From Diadema setosum (taxonomy: Eukaryota; Echinodermata; Echinoidea; Diadematoida; Diadematidae), in assembly GCF_964275005.1 (NCBI RefSeq), contig NC_092702.1:8666330-8730329 (forward strand): a stretch of 64,000 nt of DNA. Direction: 5' to 3'. Made by a program: the position numbers and the translations under genes. This document shows positions 1 to 11,204 of this stretch, piece by piece. The first letter of the stretch is position 1. Each line of letters begins with the position of its first letter. Below the pieces are notes generated by a model. The model saw only the letters and a list, made by a program, of their open reading frames with translations, was not told the origin of the DNA and did no database searches.

Positions 1-799
1 TTTTTTTTTTCTTTTTTTTTGGCAGAGCACACACTATATACATAAATATATCAGATAAAGTATAACTCTTAAAGGGAATAAAAAAATCTTGATCAACTTG
101 ATCAGATTGCTCAATATCCACTTCATTATATAAATTCTCTTACACTCTCTTGAGAATACAGCAGTTCCTAAAACATATATATAAAAAAAAGCATTCTTTA
201 CTTAACCGAACAAAACTCATCATTTTTTTTCCATCTAACCTATCACCACCCCTCCCCCCCCCCCCGTACAAGCACAAAATAACCATGTGTATATCATCAA
301 AACAAACCATATTCCTGCCTGACCCCTTAACCATTATTCTACCATTGCCTAACTACATCTACCTAACCCTAACCATCCCCACCTATTTCCCCGCTAACCA
401 TTACTCTACTCTACTCTAACTACATCTACCTATAACCCTAACCATCCCCACCTATTTCCCCACTAACATACCCCCCCCCCCCCCGTAGCCTTCCCTCAAC
501 ACACACACACACACCCATATAGACATCAACCAAAACAACAACAACATACCCACCAGTGCGCACTCACAAACACCAACATTTGCACGCCAAATCACACTAC
601 ATACTTGTGGTATCTTGGTTACCTGTTTCTTTGACAGTTAAACACACACCAAATTAAAACCGAAGCTAACTAAACATTTTACATGGGGGAAAAAAAAGTG
701 ACCACCATAAATGCTGATACATTTACCGATTCCTAAACATTAATACGGCTAAAACCTAAACTGACCATACATCTGACGCTATGAAAGTTTCAACTGCTC

Positions 800-802
<3 letters not shown>
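1..802. repeat. Low-complexity leader with a duplicated ~50-bp minisatellite
   Basis: This stretch holds homopolymer T, several poly-C tracts (about 252-266 and 470-484), a CA microsatellite near 498-513, and two tandem copies (about 350-402 and 417-467) of a C/A-rich unit containing CCTAACCATCCCCACC. The unit includes CCTAACCCTAACC, so it may derive from telomere-like sequence. No gene is visible; short open frames here only follow the repeats. Confidence 0.7.
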
Positions 803-830
<28 letters not shown>

Positions 831-2027
831 GCAAATGAAAACCGAGCTTACCTGCTTTAACCGCAACGTTCTTTTCCTCCTCTATAAAATCCAAAACAAA
901 TTTCTTTATCTTTTCCCTCTTGGGTAACTTATTTTGTTCTCTTGACCGAAATATTACAATTTTCATCAAAATTATCAAGGCATTCACGCATTTGATTCGA
1001 TTTGAACTACCTCGTAAACCTTAAAAGATATCTCTCCATTCTAATTCTTCTAACTCAACTAAATCATAAAACTCAATAAGAAACTGCCATATCGGCTTTA
1101 CTTTCACACAATCAAAAAATATATGTGAATAAGTTTCCCTTTCCAATTGACAAAAAGAACAAAGATTATCATTCACAAAACCAAACTTAAACAAAATGTT
1201 CCCTTGTATATCACCCCGTGTAACAACTTAAACTGAAATTCCCTATGTTTACTAAGTAAAGTCGTGCTTCTAGGTCTAAGAAATAAATGTCTAATTTCCT
1301 TATCACTGCAATCATACTTCACTTCACCATATCTTATTTCCAGAGTATACAATTCTTGTAAAGCTGTAACAAAATACTCATACACTATTTTTGACTTAAT
1401 ATTTTGAAATTCTAATATCTTACCAAAAATCTTCAACTGTATATCATAATTTAATACATCAATTTGCTGAAACCTTACACTCCCTGTGGACTCTTTCCAC
1501 TTTTCTGGAAAAACATTATAAATATCATTTATCTTAAATATACCATTTCCCATAATACCTAAATTTCGAAAATACCCAACGGGTTTAATAAAACCTCCTT
1601 GTAAAATATGATGTACATTATAAACACCTTTTTCATATAAATCACAATCAAAAATACTCTTCCCTTTTATACATACTTTTCTATTATTAAATATAACTGG
1701 ATTCATCACTTCATCTTCAAAATTCCTACATTTATCCATTTCCTGCCATACCTTAACCATTTCTAAATAAAAAGGTGGAACTGGATTTGTCAATGTCAAT
1801 CTAGACCATTCATAGTCACATAAAAATAAGAACCTTCCTCCTACTGATCGAAAACTAAAATCAAAATACATTTTCCACCCAGATTTCTTCTCACCATACA
1901 ATAAACGTTTCAGCCACATAATACGTTGCGTTTTAACAAACAGCTTAAAATTTATCATTCGCAGTCCCCCATTAACATAATCTTGATACATAATATTCCT
2001 TTTTACCCGGTCTTTACCATTCCACAA
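831..2027 (-). pseudogene. LINE ORF2 C-terminal region with zinc knuckle
   Basis: The minus strand continues after the RT with WNGKDRVKRNIMYQDYVNGG, the conserved block after the RT in L1/Tx1 LINEs, then about 260 residues of the C-terminal domain. After one frame change, about 1100-1170 encodes CSFCQLERETYSHIFFDC, a CxxC-H-C arrangement like the C-terminal knuckle of L1 ORF2. The sequence then runs into the poly(A) tail. It is separated from the RT frame by a short stop-containing gap at about 2028-2077. Confidence 0.8.
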
Positions 2028-2077
2028 AAATTAAAAAATCATCTTATCCACTTCAGGAAATATCCATTGAGGAACAA

Positions 2078-3072
2078 CTATATAAGTGATGAAACATAAT
2101 TTAACCTTGATAATGCATAAGTTTTCAACAAATGAATTTTTCCCATGAGTGTTAAATCACGCTGTTTCCACCATCCTAACAACTTTTTTATTCTACTTAA
2201 TATTTCTTTAAAATTGATCTCATTCTTCCCCCTCACATCTCTTGCAAAATTCACCCCCAAAATTTTAACTGCATCAACATATTTTCCAGATACAGATAAT
2301 ACAGGTTTCTTTGTATCCTTACCCATCCGCAAAAAATTAAATTTTTCTTTATTTACAATTAAACCGCTTATTTTCCCGAATTCATCAAAAATATACTGTA
2401 ACCTATTTAAAGATTTTATGTCCTTTATAAACAACGAAATATCATCCGCATATAAAATTTGCTTTATTTCATTTCCCCCAAAACATATTCCTTTTACAGT
2501 GTTATCTTTCCTTACTACTTGTGCCAGTGTTTCAATTACTAATAAAAACAAATACGGAGACAGGGGATCACCTTGCCTAACCCCTCTCTTGATTTTGAAA
2601 TAACCAGTAGAGTGCCCTCCATTCATAACACAACTGCTAATATCCTTATAAAGCACCTTAACCCAGGAACAAAACGATTCACCGAAACCAAACCTATGTA
2701 AGACCCGAAATAAAAATTCATGTGCAACTGAATCAAACGCTTTTTCGAAATCCACTGTGACCAAAAACCCACTTGTGTAGTGCAAAGAATGAAATAACAT
2801 ATCATCTACTAATCTTACCGCTTCTCCTATATTCCTATTCTTTATGTACCCAACTTGATCAAAATGAATAATCTCTCCCAAAACTTCTTTAATTCTATTT
2901 GATAACACCTTAGATAATATCTTATAATCTACATTCAAAAGTGTAATTGGTCTTTAATTTTTGATGTATAGTACATCCCTATTTTCTTTTTCTAATAAAG
3001 TAATAACACCTTGCTTTTCTGATATTGATAAAGCCCCTTCATCATATGCCTCATTCAGAGCATCTACCATCG
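2078..3072 (-). pseudogene. LINE reverse transcriptase domain
   Basis: The minus-strand frame contains the RT core in order: RPITLLNVDYKILSKVLSNR, QVGYIKNRNI, VDFEKAFDSV (first catalytic Asp), RGVRQGDPLSPYLF, and QILYADDISLF (catalytic YADD). ILGVNF and GWWKQRDLTLMGKI follow. All catalytic residues are present. A single in-frame TAA lies just before RPITLL, and an upstream frame change separates this part from the linker, so the copy cannot make a full ORF2 protein. Confidence 0.9.
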
Positions 3073-4250
3073 TTAAATACTTTGCCCCAGAACCGACCAG
3101 AAAGTGAAATAAAACTCCACTGTGAAACCATCGTTTCCAGGAGCTTTATTACCTTTCATTTCTTTTAAAACCATAAAACATTCATTTATATTAACTTTCC
3201 CTTCACAACTTTCTCTACTCTCTTCACTTAATTTCGGAATATCATCAAAAAATACACAATTTATATCATAAATATTTTCATCATTATTAGAATACAACTT
3301 TTCATAAAATAACCTAATTACTTTCATTATTCCATTTACATCCTTTATCAACTGTTCTTTATTATCATATATTTCCTTAATAACACTTTTCTTTTTATTA
3401 GATTTTAACAATTGTTCAAAATACTGTGTTTTTGTTTCTCCTTCTTCAAACCATTCAGCCCTAGACCGAACTCTCAAACCTTGTCGAGAATACTCATATA
3501 TTTTTCGTAACTCCGATTTCTTCTCCCCTATATCATCTACTACCGCATTGCTGGATGAAACTAATATCTGGTTCTCTAATTCCTCAATATTTCTTTCTAA
3601 CTCCTCTATTCTACTTCTTCTCAATTTTGCTTTATCTTTAGAATAATTTATAACATATCCCCTCATTTTCATTTTCATAAAATCCCATAACAATCGTTTA
3701 CCCTGAATACTCAAACTCAATTCTTCCCTTAATCTAATTATTTCATTACTAAATTTTTCAACAAATTCTCTATCCATACATAAACTGTTATTAAATTTCC
3801 AGTATGACTTACCATAACAAAATATATCTACCAACTGTTCAACCTGTAGCAAAACACCAGAGTGATCAGGCGTTATTGACGTTATTATTTCACACTTTTT
3901 CACAGAGTGTTGTAAACTAGAAGAACAAAACCAGTAATCTAAACGGCTTTGAATAACAGGCCATTTTTGTCTAAACGTAAATTGTTGTTTATTCAGATTT
4001 CTCTTTCTCCATATATCTATCAAATTATATTTATTCAAAAAATCTTCAAATTTTTCATTAAAAACAGTTTTCAACACCTTCCTTGGTCCCATATAATCTA
4101 AACTTCCATTCATTATCAAATTAAAATCCCCTCCTATAAAAAACAATTGATTAGGATTATACAACCTAGATACACTAATATCTAATTTCTGCAAAAACTC
4201 CACTTGCATTCTCTCTTTATCTCTTGTAGGGAAATAACAAGTTCCCATTA
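3073..4250 (-). pseudogene. LINE endonuclease C-terminal half and linker
   Basis: This minus-strand open frame begins inside the endonuclease. GGDFNLIM matches the conserved GDFN block, RLDYWFCSS matches the (S)RIDY block, and TPDHSGV matches the SDH catalytic block near the domain end. About 200 residues of Lys/Glu-rich linker follow. The frame ends with GNKAPGNDGFTVEFYFTFW, the block that opens the RT domain in L1-type LINEs, after which a frame change separates it from the RT body. The first ~25 codons of the open frame read a GC-rich microsatellite, not LINE protein. Confidence 0.85.
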
Positions 4251-4349
4251 CCACACGCACGCACGCACGCACAAGCATACACACCCTCAAAATAACTTTT
4301 CCACGAGGTGCCCCCCCCCCCCTATGTCTTGACCCACGGTACGCCACTG

Positions 4350-4615
4350 ATGAGGGGACTGAATTCTACAAGTTCTGCTTTTTAGCAGTCCCCTCCATTT
4401 CCAGCAAATTTATTGTTTATGCATTTACCACAGTGACGTAACAGTTATGAAGGATAATTTGTATCTCTGTTGATTTTACCTGTATCTCTTTTACAATGTT
4501 ATTCTGTTTATCGCATTGTGGTACTGATTTCATGACGTCTGTGTATACGAGTGTTTCATTGTATTTCTAACTATTTGTTTGTTGGAAATGAAATAAATCA
4601 ACTTGAACTTGAACA
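4350..4615 (+). mobile_element. 3' end of a second LINE (CR1/L2-like), plus strand
   Basis: About 265 bp ends in AATAAATCAACTTGAACTTG, a short-period 3' repeat tail of the sort seen in CR1/L2-group LINEs. The body (CTTTTTAGCAGTCCCC and a T-rich 3' UTR) is non-coding. It lies next to the truncated 5' end of the minus-strand LINE, so two dead LINEs of different groups abut. The assignment rests on the tail only. Confidence 0.5.
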
Positions 4616-5963
4616 GCGTCTGGTCGGGCTACCCCACCCCACATAATTATAATTCTCGAGATGAAAAGATGTTCTTGCTTTTTTTTTGTTAGAAATCTGT
4701 CTAAAATTATTTCACCCAAAGTCTGCACCAGATGGCAGGTTGCTGAATTTCAATTCTAAAAAGGCAAAGTCTCTCTCGTGTGGGAGGGGGATACCTCTTC
4801 CCACACCTTCCCCCTTTCCGTCTATTTTCCATGGACTTAATACACCTATAGATTGCCAGATTTACAAATGTTTCATCGAAAGTGTGCACCAAATCTGTCA
4901 CTTTACTTAATAAAAAAAAATGCAAAAGTTCCGTCGTGGGGGAGGGGATATTATCTCCTAACCCTTTCCCAATGGCGTAGGCAAAGGGGGGGGGGGGGGC
5001 GGGCGATGGAGCAGTCGCCCCCCCCCCCTCCCCCCAAGATTTTGACCGGGAATTTGGAAGGCGGAAAGAATATAATCGAATATGGGAGAGGTATCTTACC
5101 ACCCTCTCATTGCCTTGTCCCTTCTATAGACTCAGTACACTTATGGGGAATGACAATTTTCGGATTTTCCACAAAAAGTGTGCCTCAGATCGCTTTATTT
5201 CAATTCTAAAAACTCAAAAGCTCCGTCGAGCGGGAGGGGGTATCCCTCCCACATCCTCCCCCTAAGCTCTACCTCACAATACTTTGTACATACACAGAGA
5301 TGATGCACACTCAGAATAAGATCCATTGAACATTTCACCGGAAAAATAAAACTATTATTTTTCATTATAATTCAAGTACAGTTGTATTGCACCAAAAGTC
5401 TCCACCAGATCGCTGAATTTCAACTCTGAAAATACAAAATCATCTTCGTTTGGGAGGAGAAATGCCCCTTATGTACAACCTCGTGTGCATGCTTTTTTTC
5501 TGTTTGATTGCTTAACATTCAGACAGCGTTCATAATATTCAGTGTAAGAATTAATACAAGAAGTTTATTTAAATTACACCATTTTATAGGCAAATTGTTT
5601 ATTAATGATTTACATCAAAATGTACTGCTACCTTACTGGGACTGTTTCAAGTCGATAAAACACGCAAAAACTTGCATCAAATTGCACCATTTACAACATC
5701 AAAATGCAAAAAGTTCTCACCGTGGGAGGGGGACAACCCCCTCCCACACACTAAACCCTCGCTCGCTCCGCTTGCTCGGGCTCGGTCGCGTTCATGACAT
5801 CAGTGTAAGAATTAATACAAGAAGTCTATCTATATTATGATACCATTCTATAGGCAAATTGTTCATTAACAATTTACATCAAAATGTACTGCTACCTTAA
5901 ACAAGTGGGACTGTTTCAAGTCGATAAAACATGCAAAAACATGCATCACATTGCACCATTTAC

Positions 5964-7837
5964 CACTGGCGTAGCCGGGGGGGGGGGGGCGATGGGGGCG
6001 GTCGCCCCCCCCCCCCCCCCCCTTCCCCAAGATTTGGACCGGGGATTTGGGAGGCGGAAAAAAATGCGTGTATACTGTATGCATGCACATGAAGCGGGTC
6101 TCCTTTGCAACCTTTCATCAAATGAGATCATATTTTTTGAATATTTCACTCAAAGTGTGCACCAGATAGTTGAATTTCAATTCAAAATATGCAAAATCTC
6201 TCGTGCTTGGGAGGGGGTATCCCCCTCCCAAACCCTCCCCCTCTCTGCCTCTTTCCCTAGCTTAGTACACTTTTTAGATTTACACAAAATTATTAATAAT
6301 TCTGAGTGCACAAGACTTATCACTTATATTCCGAAAACTCAAAGTTCCCTCACGTACAAGGGGAATTTCCCCTTTTAATCGACCCTTTCCTCTCTCAGTC
6401 CCCCCCCCCCATCTTTTTTTTCAATGATTTCCCAAATAATTCATCAAATATGCGTATACGAGATATCTCAATTTCAACCTTAAAAGGCAAAAGCTCCATC
6501 GTACGGAAGGTGGAGATAACACTCGCCCACGCCTTGTCCCTGCTCGCCCGCCCCTCCCCGCTCCCCTCCCCCATGCATAGAAGTAGACTGTGGCTACACT
6601 TTGAACATAACAGTTTTCCAAATATGACACAAAATGTGTGCACCAAAACGTTTAACTGCAATCAGAAAATTATACAGAATCTCTTTCCATAGACTTCCTA
6701 CACTTCTCTTCTGATTGACAAAATTTCCAGATATTCCAACAAAGGTGAGCGCCAGCTTGTTGAATTTCAGTTCTAAAAGCTTAAAACTGAAAAAAAAGGC
6801 TCCCTTGAATATGGGAGAGGTATAATGCCACCCTTCCATTGCTTAATTGTTACCCACTATAGACTTAGTGCAATTTTGGGAATGACAATTTCCTAATTTT
6901 CCACAAAAAAGTGTGCTCCAGATCGCTTTATTTATATATTCTAAAAACGCAAAAGCTGTACGAGCGGGAGGGGGAATCCCCCTTCCCCTAAGCTCTACCT
7001 CACTAGACTTTGTACATGTACATACACACAGATGATGCACATTCGGAATAAGAGCTGAATTCCGTGATTTAACACTTCGGTGCAAAAGTATTGCACCAAA
7101 AATTTGCACCAGATCACTGAATTTCAGATCTGAAAATGCAAAATCACCTTCGTGTGGGAGGGGAAATGCCCCTATCTACACCCTCGTCTTCATGTTTTTT
7201 CTGTTTGATTGCTGACCAGACAGCGTTCATGATATTCAGTGTAAGAATTAATACAAGAAGATTATTTAAATGACACCATTTTTATAGGCAAATTGTTCAA
7301 TAATAATCTACACTAAAATAATACTGCAACCTTAAACAAGTGGGACTGTTTCAACTCGTTAAAACACGAAAAACATGCATCAAATTGCACCATTTGCAAC
7401 ATCAAAATGCAAAAAGTTCTCACCGTCGGAGGGGGGACACTCTCCTCCCACGCCCTCCCCTCCCCCGTCGCTCCCTCCGCTCGCTCGGGTTCAGTCTTGT
7501 TCGTGATATTCAGTGAAAAGAATTAATACAAGAAGTGTATTTAAATTATACCATTTTATAGGCAAATTGTTCAATAATAATCTACATCAAAATATACTGC
7601 GATCTTAAACAAGTGGGACTGTTTCACGTCGATAAAACGCGCAAAAACATGCATCAATTGCACCATTAACATCAAAATGCAAAAAGTTCTTACCGTGGGA
7701 GGGGGGGACACCCCCCTCCCACACCCTCCCCCCCCCCCCCTCCTCGCTCGCTCCGCTCGCTCGGGCTCGGTCGCTTCGCTCCATCGCAGACTAACCGCCC
7801 CCCCCCCCCCTAAGATCAAATCCTGGCTACGCCGTTG
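5964..7837. mobile_element. hAT-like non-autonomous element with 8-bp target duplication
   Basis: The ends are CACTGGCGTAGCC on the left and GGCTACGCCGTTG on the right; the reverse complement of the latter is CAACGGCGTAGCC, so short terminal inverted repeats start with CA. Both sides carry the same 8 bp, CCATTTAC (5956-5963 and 7838-7845). Removing the element plus one copy restores the sequence TGCACCATTTACAACATC seen in uninterrupted unit B copies. An 8-bp duplication with CA-starting ends fits hAT transposons. It has no transposase gene; its 1.87 kb is filled with unit A and unit B repeats. Confidence 0.7.
6030..7090. repeat. Left arm of a ~1.1-kb inverted duplication
   Basis: This stretch aligns collinearly, in reverse complement, with 11205-12310. 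Shared blocks in order include the AAATCACGGAATT / AGCTCTTATTCCG block, GGAAATTGTCATTCCCAA, GATTGCAGTTAAACG, AATTGAGATATCTCGT and ACAGTATAC. The arms are clearly diverged with small gaps. The simplest reading is two copies of the same hAT-like family in opposite orientation. Confidence 0.75.
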
Positions 7838-8290
7838 CCATTTACAACATCAAAATGCAAAAAGTTCTCACCGTGGGAGGGGACACCCCCTCCCACACCC
7901 CTTCCCCTCGCTCACTCCGCTCGCTCTTGTTTCGTCGCGTTCATGATATTCAGTGTAAATATTAAAACAGGAAGTTTATTTTGATGATACTGTTTTATAC
8001 AGGCAAATTGTTAAATAATAATATACATCAAAATATACTGCGATCTTAAACAAGTGGGACTGTTTCACGTCGATAAAACACGCAAAAACCTGCATCAAAT
8101 TGCACCATTTACAACATTAAAATGAAAAAAAAGGGGGGGACGACCCCTTCCACACCCTCCCCCCCCCCCCCCCCCCCTTGCTCGCTCCGTCCGCTCGGGC
8201 TCGGTCGCTTCGCTCCCTCGCATACTAGCTGCCCCCCTCCCCCCCCCCAAAAAAAAAAAATGAAATCCTAGCTACGCCGGTGTACATGCC

Positions 8291-8737
8291 CTTTGTCCGC
8301 TTGGTTTCCCTAAAAAACTCTAAAAGTCTTGGGATTGAGAGCTTTAGATTTAATTCCAAATGTCTGTCCAAAAAATCTCGTTACATTTAGTGTCCAAACG
8401 CACCCTCCTTGAAAAAAAGCTGGTGACGCCCCTGGGATCTGTTTCCCTAATTCCGATCTTCGGCCCCGCTGATGCGCCTTTTCAGGCGGAAACGTCTTTG
8501 GATAAACGCCAATGATGAGAAGCACCAAACGTCAGAACACAACTAATTTCATTTCATTTTCTTGACTCGCTCACTATCGCTCACACATACAACCTTGCCT
8601 AATAGTGAGACGTATACGTTCCTTTACTGTCTCTTTTTACTCCGGAAAAATGTGCAGAAAAGATGGAAAATGGATTCAGGTCATAATCAATAATTAGTAT
8701 GAAAGTTAGCCTTCTCTTTAAAAGCATCTGCATTTCG
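8291..8737. other. Spacer, no gene seen
   Basis: This holds an open but featureless minus-strand frame (8310-8528) and the fragment TGACGCCCCTGG, which resembles a transposon end. I see no coding signal I would defend. Confidence 0.4.
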
Positions 8738-8741
8738 TTAA

Positions 8742-9138
8742 AGGGTGTGTACAGTACAGTTCTGCTCGAGGTGAGGATTTAGCTTTCAACATTTTGCGAG
8801 ATATTCAGAAACCACTCTATGAGATGTCAAGAAGCATGCAGTTCTAAGGGGTATCAAAAGTTTATTCGATGAAAATCGGTTTTGAAATGGCTGAGATGTC
8901 CAAAAACAAAGTGAAACAAAGAGATCCTAATAAAGTTGTGGCATGTCGCCTTTTATTATAAGCACTTTTTTTTGTTGAATATCTCAGCCATTTGAAAATC
9001 GATAGTTTTTATCAAATAAACGTTTGAATCCTTCTTAAAATTACATGCTCTTTCATATTTTATAAGAGGTTTTTCATTATCTCACTTAGGAATGTTCAAA
9101 ACATGAATCCCTACCTCAACCAGTACTGTACAGTCCCT
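8742..9138. mobile_element. TTAA-flanked MITE (~0.4 kb)
   Basis: Both flanks are TTAA (8738-8741 and 9139-9142). The left end reads AGGGTGTGTACAGTACAG and the reverse complement of the right end reads AGGGACTGTACAGTACTGG, with further subterminal similarity (GGTGAGG / GGTAGGG). TTAA target sites are used by piggyBac and Kolobok elements; which one applies cannot be told without a transposase. It is non-coding. Confidence 0.7.
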
Positions 9139-9384
9139 TTAATGAAGATATCTGAGAGGTGATACACTGATACATACCACAACTGCACATGCGTTTTCCT
9201 TGATTTAAGACAATTATCTTCTGCGCATTTGGTTCATAGAGTTTTCAAAGCTGAGTTGTGTTTTGCTCTGGCTTGCCGGCGAAGGAGATCATCACACCAA
9301 AGCAGGGAAGTATACAACGTTTTTGCATTCAGGGTTCGCTCATCATGTGCACAGCTGGTAAAAATGGTCATTCTTTCTTTCTCT

Positions 9385-9413
9385 CTTCCCCCCCCCCCCT
9401 CTCCCCTCCCTCC

Positions 9414-9444
<31 letters not shown>

Positions 9445-9455
9445 AATCTCTCTCT
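9385..9455. repeat. Poly-C and (CT)n tract
   Basis: Several C-runs are followed by an uninterrupted CT microsatellite. It sits just outside the left end of the Harbinger-like element. Confidence 0.9.
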
Positions 9456-9465
9456 CAGTTGGTTA

Positions 9466-10760
9466 AGCCCCTGTTCCACTATGCCGTTCCTCAGATCGGG
9501 AAGGATCGGGTAAATCCTGAGTCGATCTGGACACAGTACGATGTTAGAACGCTCTAAGTACGCTGCAGTTACTACTACCACGTGCTTTCTACGCTCTTAC
9601 TACGATGATCGGGAATGAGGCATTACGATCTCTGCCGCTGCACCTACGCTTTAGAACGATGTAGCTACGCTGTCAGTGCGATGTTGCCGATGTTATCCGA
9701 TCGATGCACGCTGTATCTACGCTCTGAACGATCTATACGCGTTCAGAGAGCTGAAAAGTGCCCGATGTGCCCCGATGTACCCCGATTCGACTGTCGATCT
9801 GCAGTCAGTCAACTTATTAGCACGCAGAACCGAAGAATTATACTGTGGACCTCGAAGAGGCTCTTCAACTCACGGTTCTTTTTGCAGCAATGCATTGTTA
9901 TAAACAAAGACGTGCTGATTTTTCCAAGGCTTTTTCTTGATGTCCTTGCTTTTGTAGTCCGTCTTCCTATACAGTTGTAGATGAGTTCATATTCTTCAAA
10001 ATTCTGCTATAACCTCTTCCTCCTCTTTAAACATCACGTGCAGTCTTTCTTTTTTCGCAATTTGGGTAGCTGCTTTGCTGCTTTCTTCTCTTCTTTTTCT
10101 TCATCTCTTCTCCTTCGAAAATTGGAGCTCCTTCTTCTTCATGTTCTGCCCTGACAGGTGCAGCGACAATGCCCTCCTCCTCCTCAACACTTCTGCCTCT
10201 CGATCTCCTTGATCTTCTTCTGGCAGACATTTTTGTGTAAGTTTTCTTCCCGTTCTTGTGCCGATGTTACTACGCTCAGAAAGACCTTGTCACGCTCATC
10301 CCGCTGCGTTTACGCTGTCACTATGCTCTCCCCGCTGCGTTTACGCTGTCACTACGCTCTCCCCGCTTGCCGTACGATTAAAAATAGGTCAATTTTGATT
10401 GGGGAGATCTGGAAGAAATTTTGAACAGGTTCAAAATTTCTTCCCGATCTGAAAAAATGCTCGCTCCAACCCCGACCTCCACACGCTGTTGCTACGATGC
10501 TTCCGATCCCCGTTACGCTTTTGCCGCTCTCTCCCGATCTGCTAGATCTGGACAGATCGGGGTCCTGGGGGGCATTTCATGAAGGAACTTGTCGGATAAA
10601 ATATCTGACAAGTCAGTTATATCCGACAAATTTTGAGAAATCAGCCAATCGGACTAAAGAATTTATCAAAACTTGTCGGATATAATTGACTTGTCAGATA
10701 TTTTATCCGACAAGTTCCTTCATGAAATGCCCCCCAGATCGTGATAGTGGAACGGGGGCT
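9466..10760. mobile_element. PIF/Harbinger-like element with TTA target duplication
   Basis: The ends AGCCCCTGTTCCACTAT and (reverse complement of the right end) AGCCCCCGTTCCACTAT match at 16 of 17 positions and are flanked by TTA on both sides (9463-9465 and 10761-10763). A 3-bp TTA/TAA duplication is the mark of the PIF/Harbinger superfamily. The 1.3-kb body has repeated motifs (TACGCTGTCACTACGCTC) and no transposase. A minus-strand 67-codon frame (10027-10230) starting MSARRRSRRSRGRS, basic then acidic, could be a remnant of the accessory DNA-binding protein, but this is weak. Confidence 0.7.
10567..10735. mobile_element. Palindromic MITE nested in the Harbinger-like element
   Basis: A 169-bp near-perfect inverted repeat begins GGGGGGCATTTCATGAAGGA and ends with its complement. 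The arms contain CTTGTCGGATAAAATATCTG, and the short centre is unpaired. It sits wholly within 9466-10760, so it is the younger insertion or an internal fold of that element. Confidence 0.8.
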
Positions 10761-11066
10761 TTACAGACACTTCACTAGTTTACAAAGCGACATAATGCAT
10801 AAGGTTGCCCGAAACAATTTCAAATGAATCTATGGAATTCGTCAGTTATTTCGAACAAACAATGAATTTGCGTTATGATCGGTTCACTTTTATGCGGAAG
10901 CATCCGTTTCACTCACTATTTTGCATTGGATATAGGTCCTACACTAACAAACTGTTCTGTATAATAATATAGGCAACTTATATGATATCATTGCCAATAG
11001 TATACCAAGCTTGCTTGTCAGGAGGAGCCTACACTACTACTACTTTACTGCTAATAATAGTAATAA

Positions 11067-11104
11067 TGATGATGATGATGATGATGATGATGATAATGAT
11101 GATG

Positions 11105-11172
<68 letters not shown>

Positions 11173-11173
11173 T
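11067..11173. repeat. (GAT)n-(AAT)n microsatellite
   Basis: A trinucleotide run of GAT grades into AAT over about 105 bp. It gives long Asp/Asn or Met/Ile runs in translation, which are not a protein. Confidence 0.95.
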
Positions 11174-11204
11174 TCAATAATAAACAAAGGAAACAAACAG
11201 GGCT

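Larger units (their letters stand above)
803..4250 (-). mobile_element. 5'-truncated L1/Tx1-like LINE
   Basis: On the minus strand this reads as the second ORF of a non-LTR retrotransposon: the end of an APE-type endonuclease, a long linker, a reverse transcriptase, a C-terminal domain with a CCHC-like knuckle, and a terminal poly(A) (the T-run at 803-830 on the plus strand). The RT has the YADD box and the block GWWKQRDLTLMGKI, typical of the L1/Tx1 group, and a poly(A) tail also fits that group. The 5' end stops inside the endonuclease near a GCAC microsatellite, so the N-terminal endonuclease and ORF1 are missing. Several breaks (at least one in-frame stop and two or three frame changes) make this copy dead. 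Clade assignment is from memory of motifs. Confidence 0.85.
4690..8290. repeat. Reiterated repeat block with G-run/C-run palindromes
   Basis: Two unit types repeat here. Unit A (about 130-150 bp, 4.7-5.5 and 6.1-7.15 kb) carries CACCAGATCGCTGAATTTCA, then GTGGGAGGGGGTATCCCCCT. Unit B (about 280 bp, 5.5-5.95 and 7.2-8.2 kb) carries AAGAATTAATACAAGAAGT, CAAGTGGGACTGTTTCA, the same palindrome, and GCTCGCTCCGCTCGCTCGG. The block contains several GGCGTAG / CTACGCC boundaries with adjacent G/C runs, at about 4973, 5967, 7830 and 8275, which look like element ends. Short open frames through this block are repeat artefacts. Confidence 0.75.

Noticed and set aside
350-467. Possible true telomere end
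   Set aside because: The unit is longer than TTAGGG, only two copies exist, and unique sequence surrounds it.
4690-8290. Regularly spaced repeats resembling a CRISPR array
   Set aside because: Units are long, diverged, internally palindromic and in a eukaryotic genome.
4700-8300. Many 60-160-codon Pro/Gly-rich frames
   Set aside because: They arise from G-run and C-run repeats; frames differ between copies of the same unit.
9234-9581. 115-codon minus frame with Arg/Glu and Gly runs
   Set aside because: It follows the CT microsatellite and poly-C tract.
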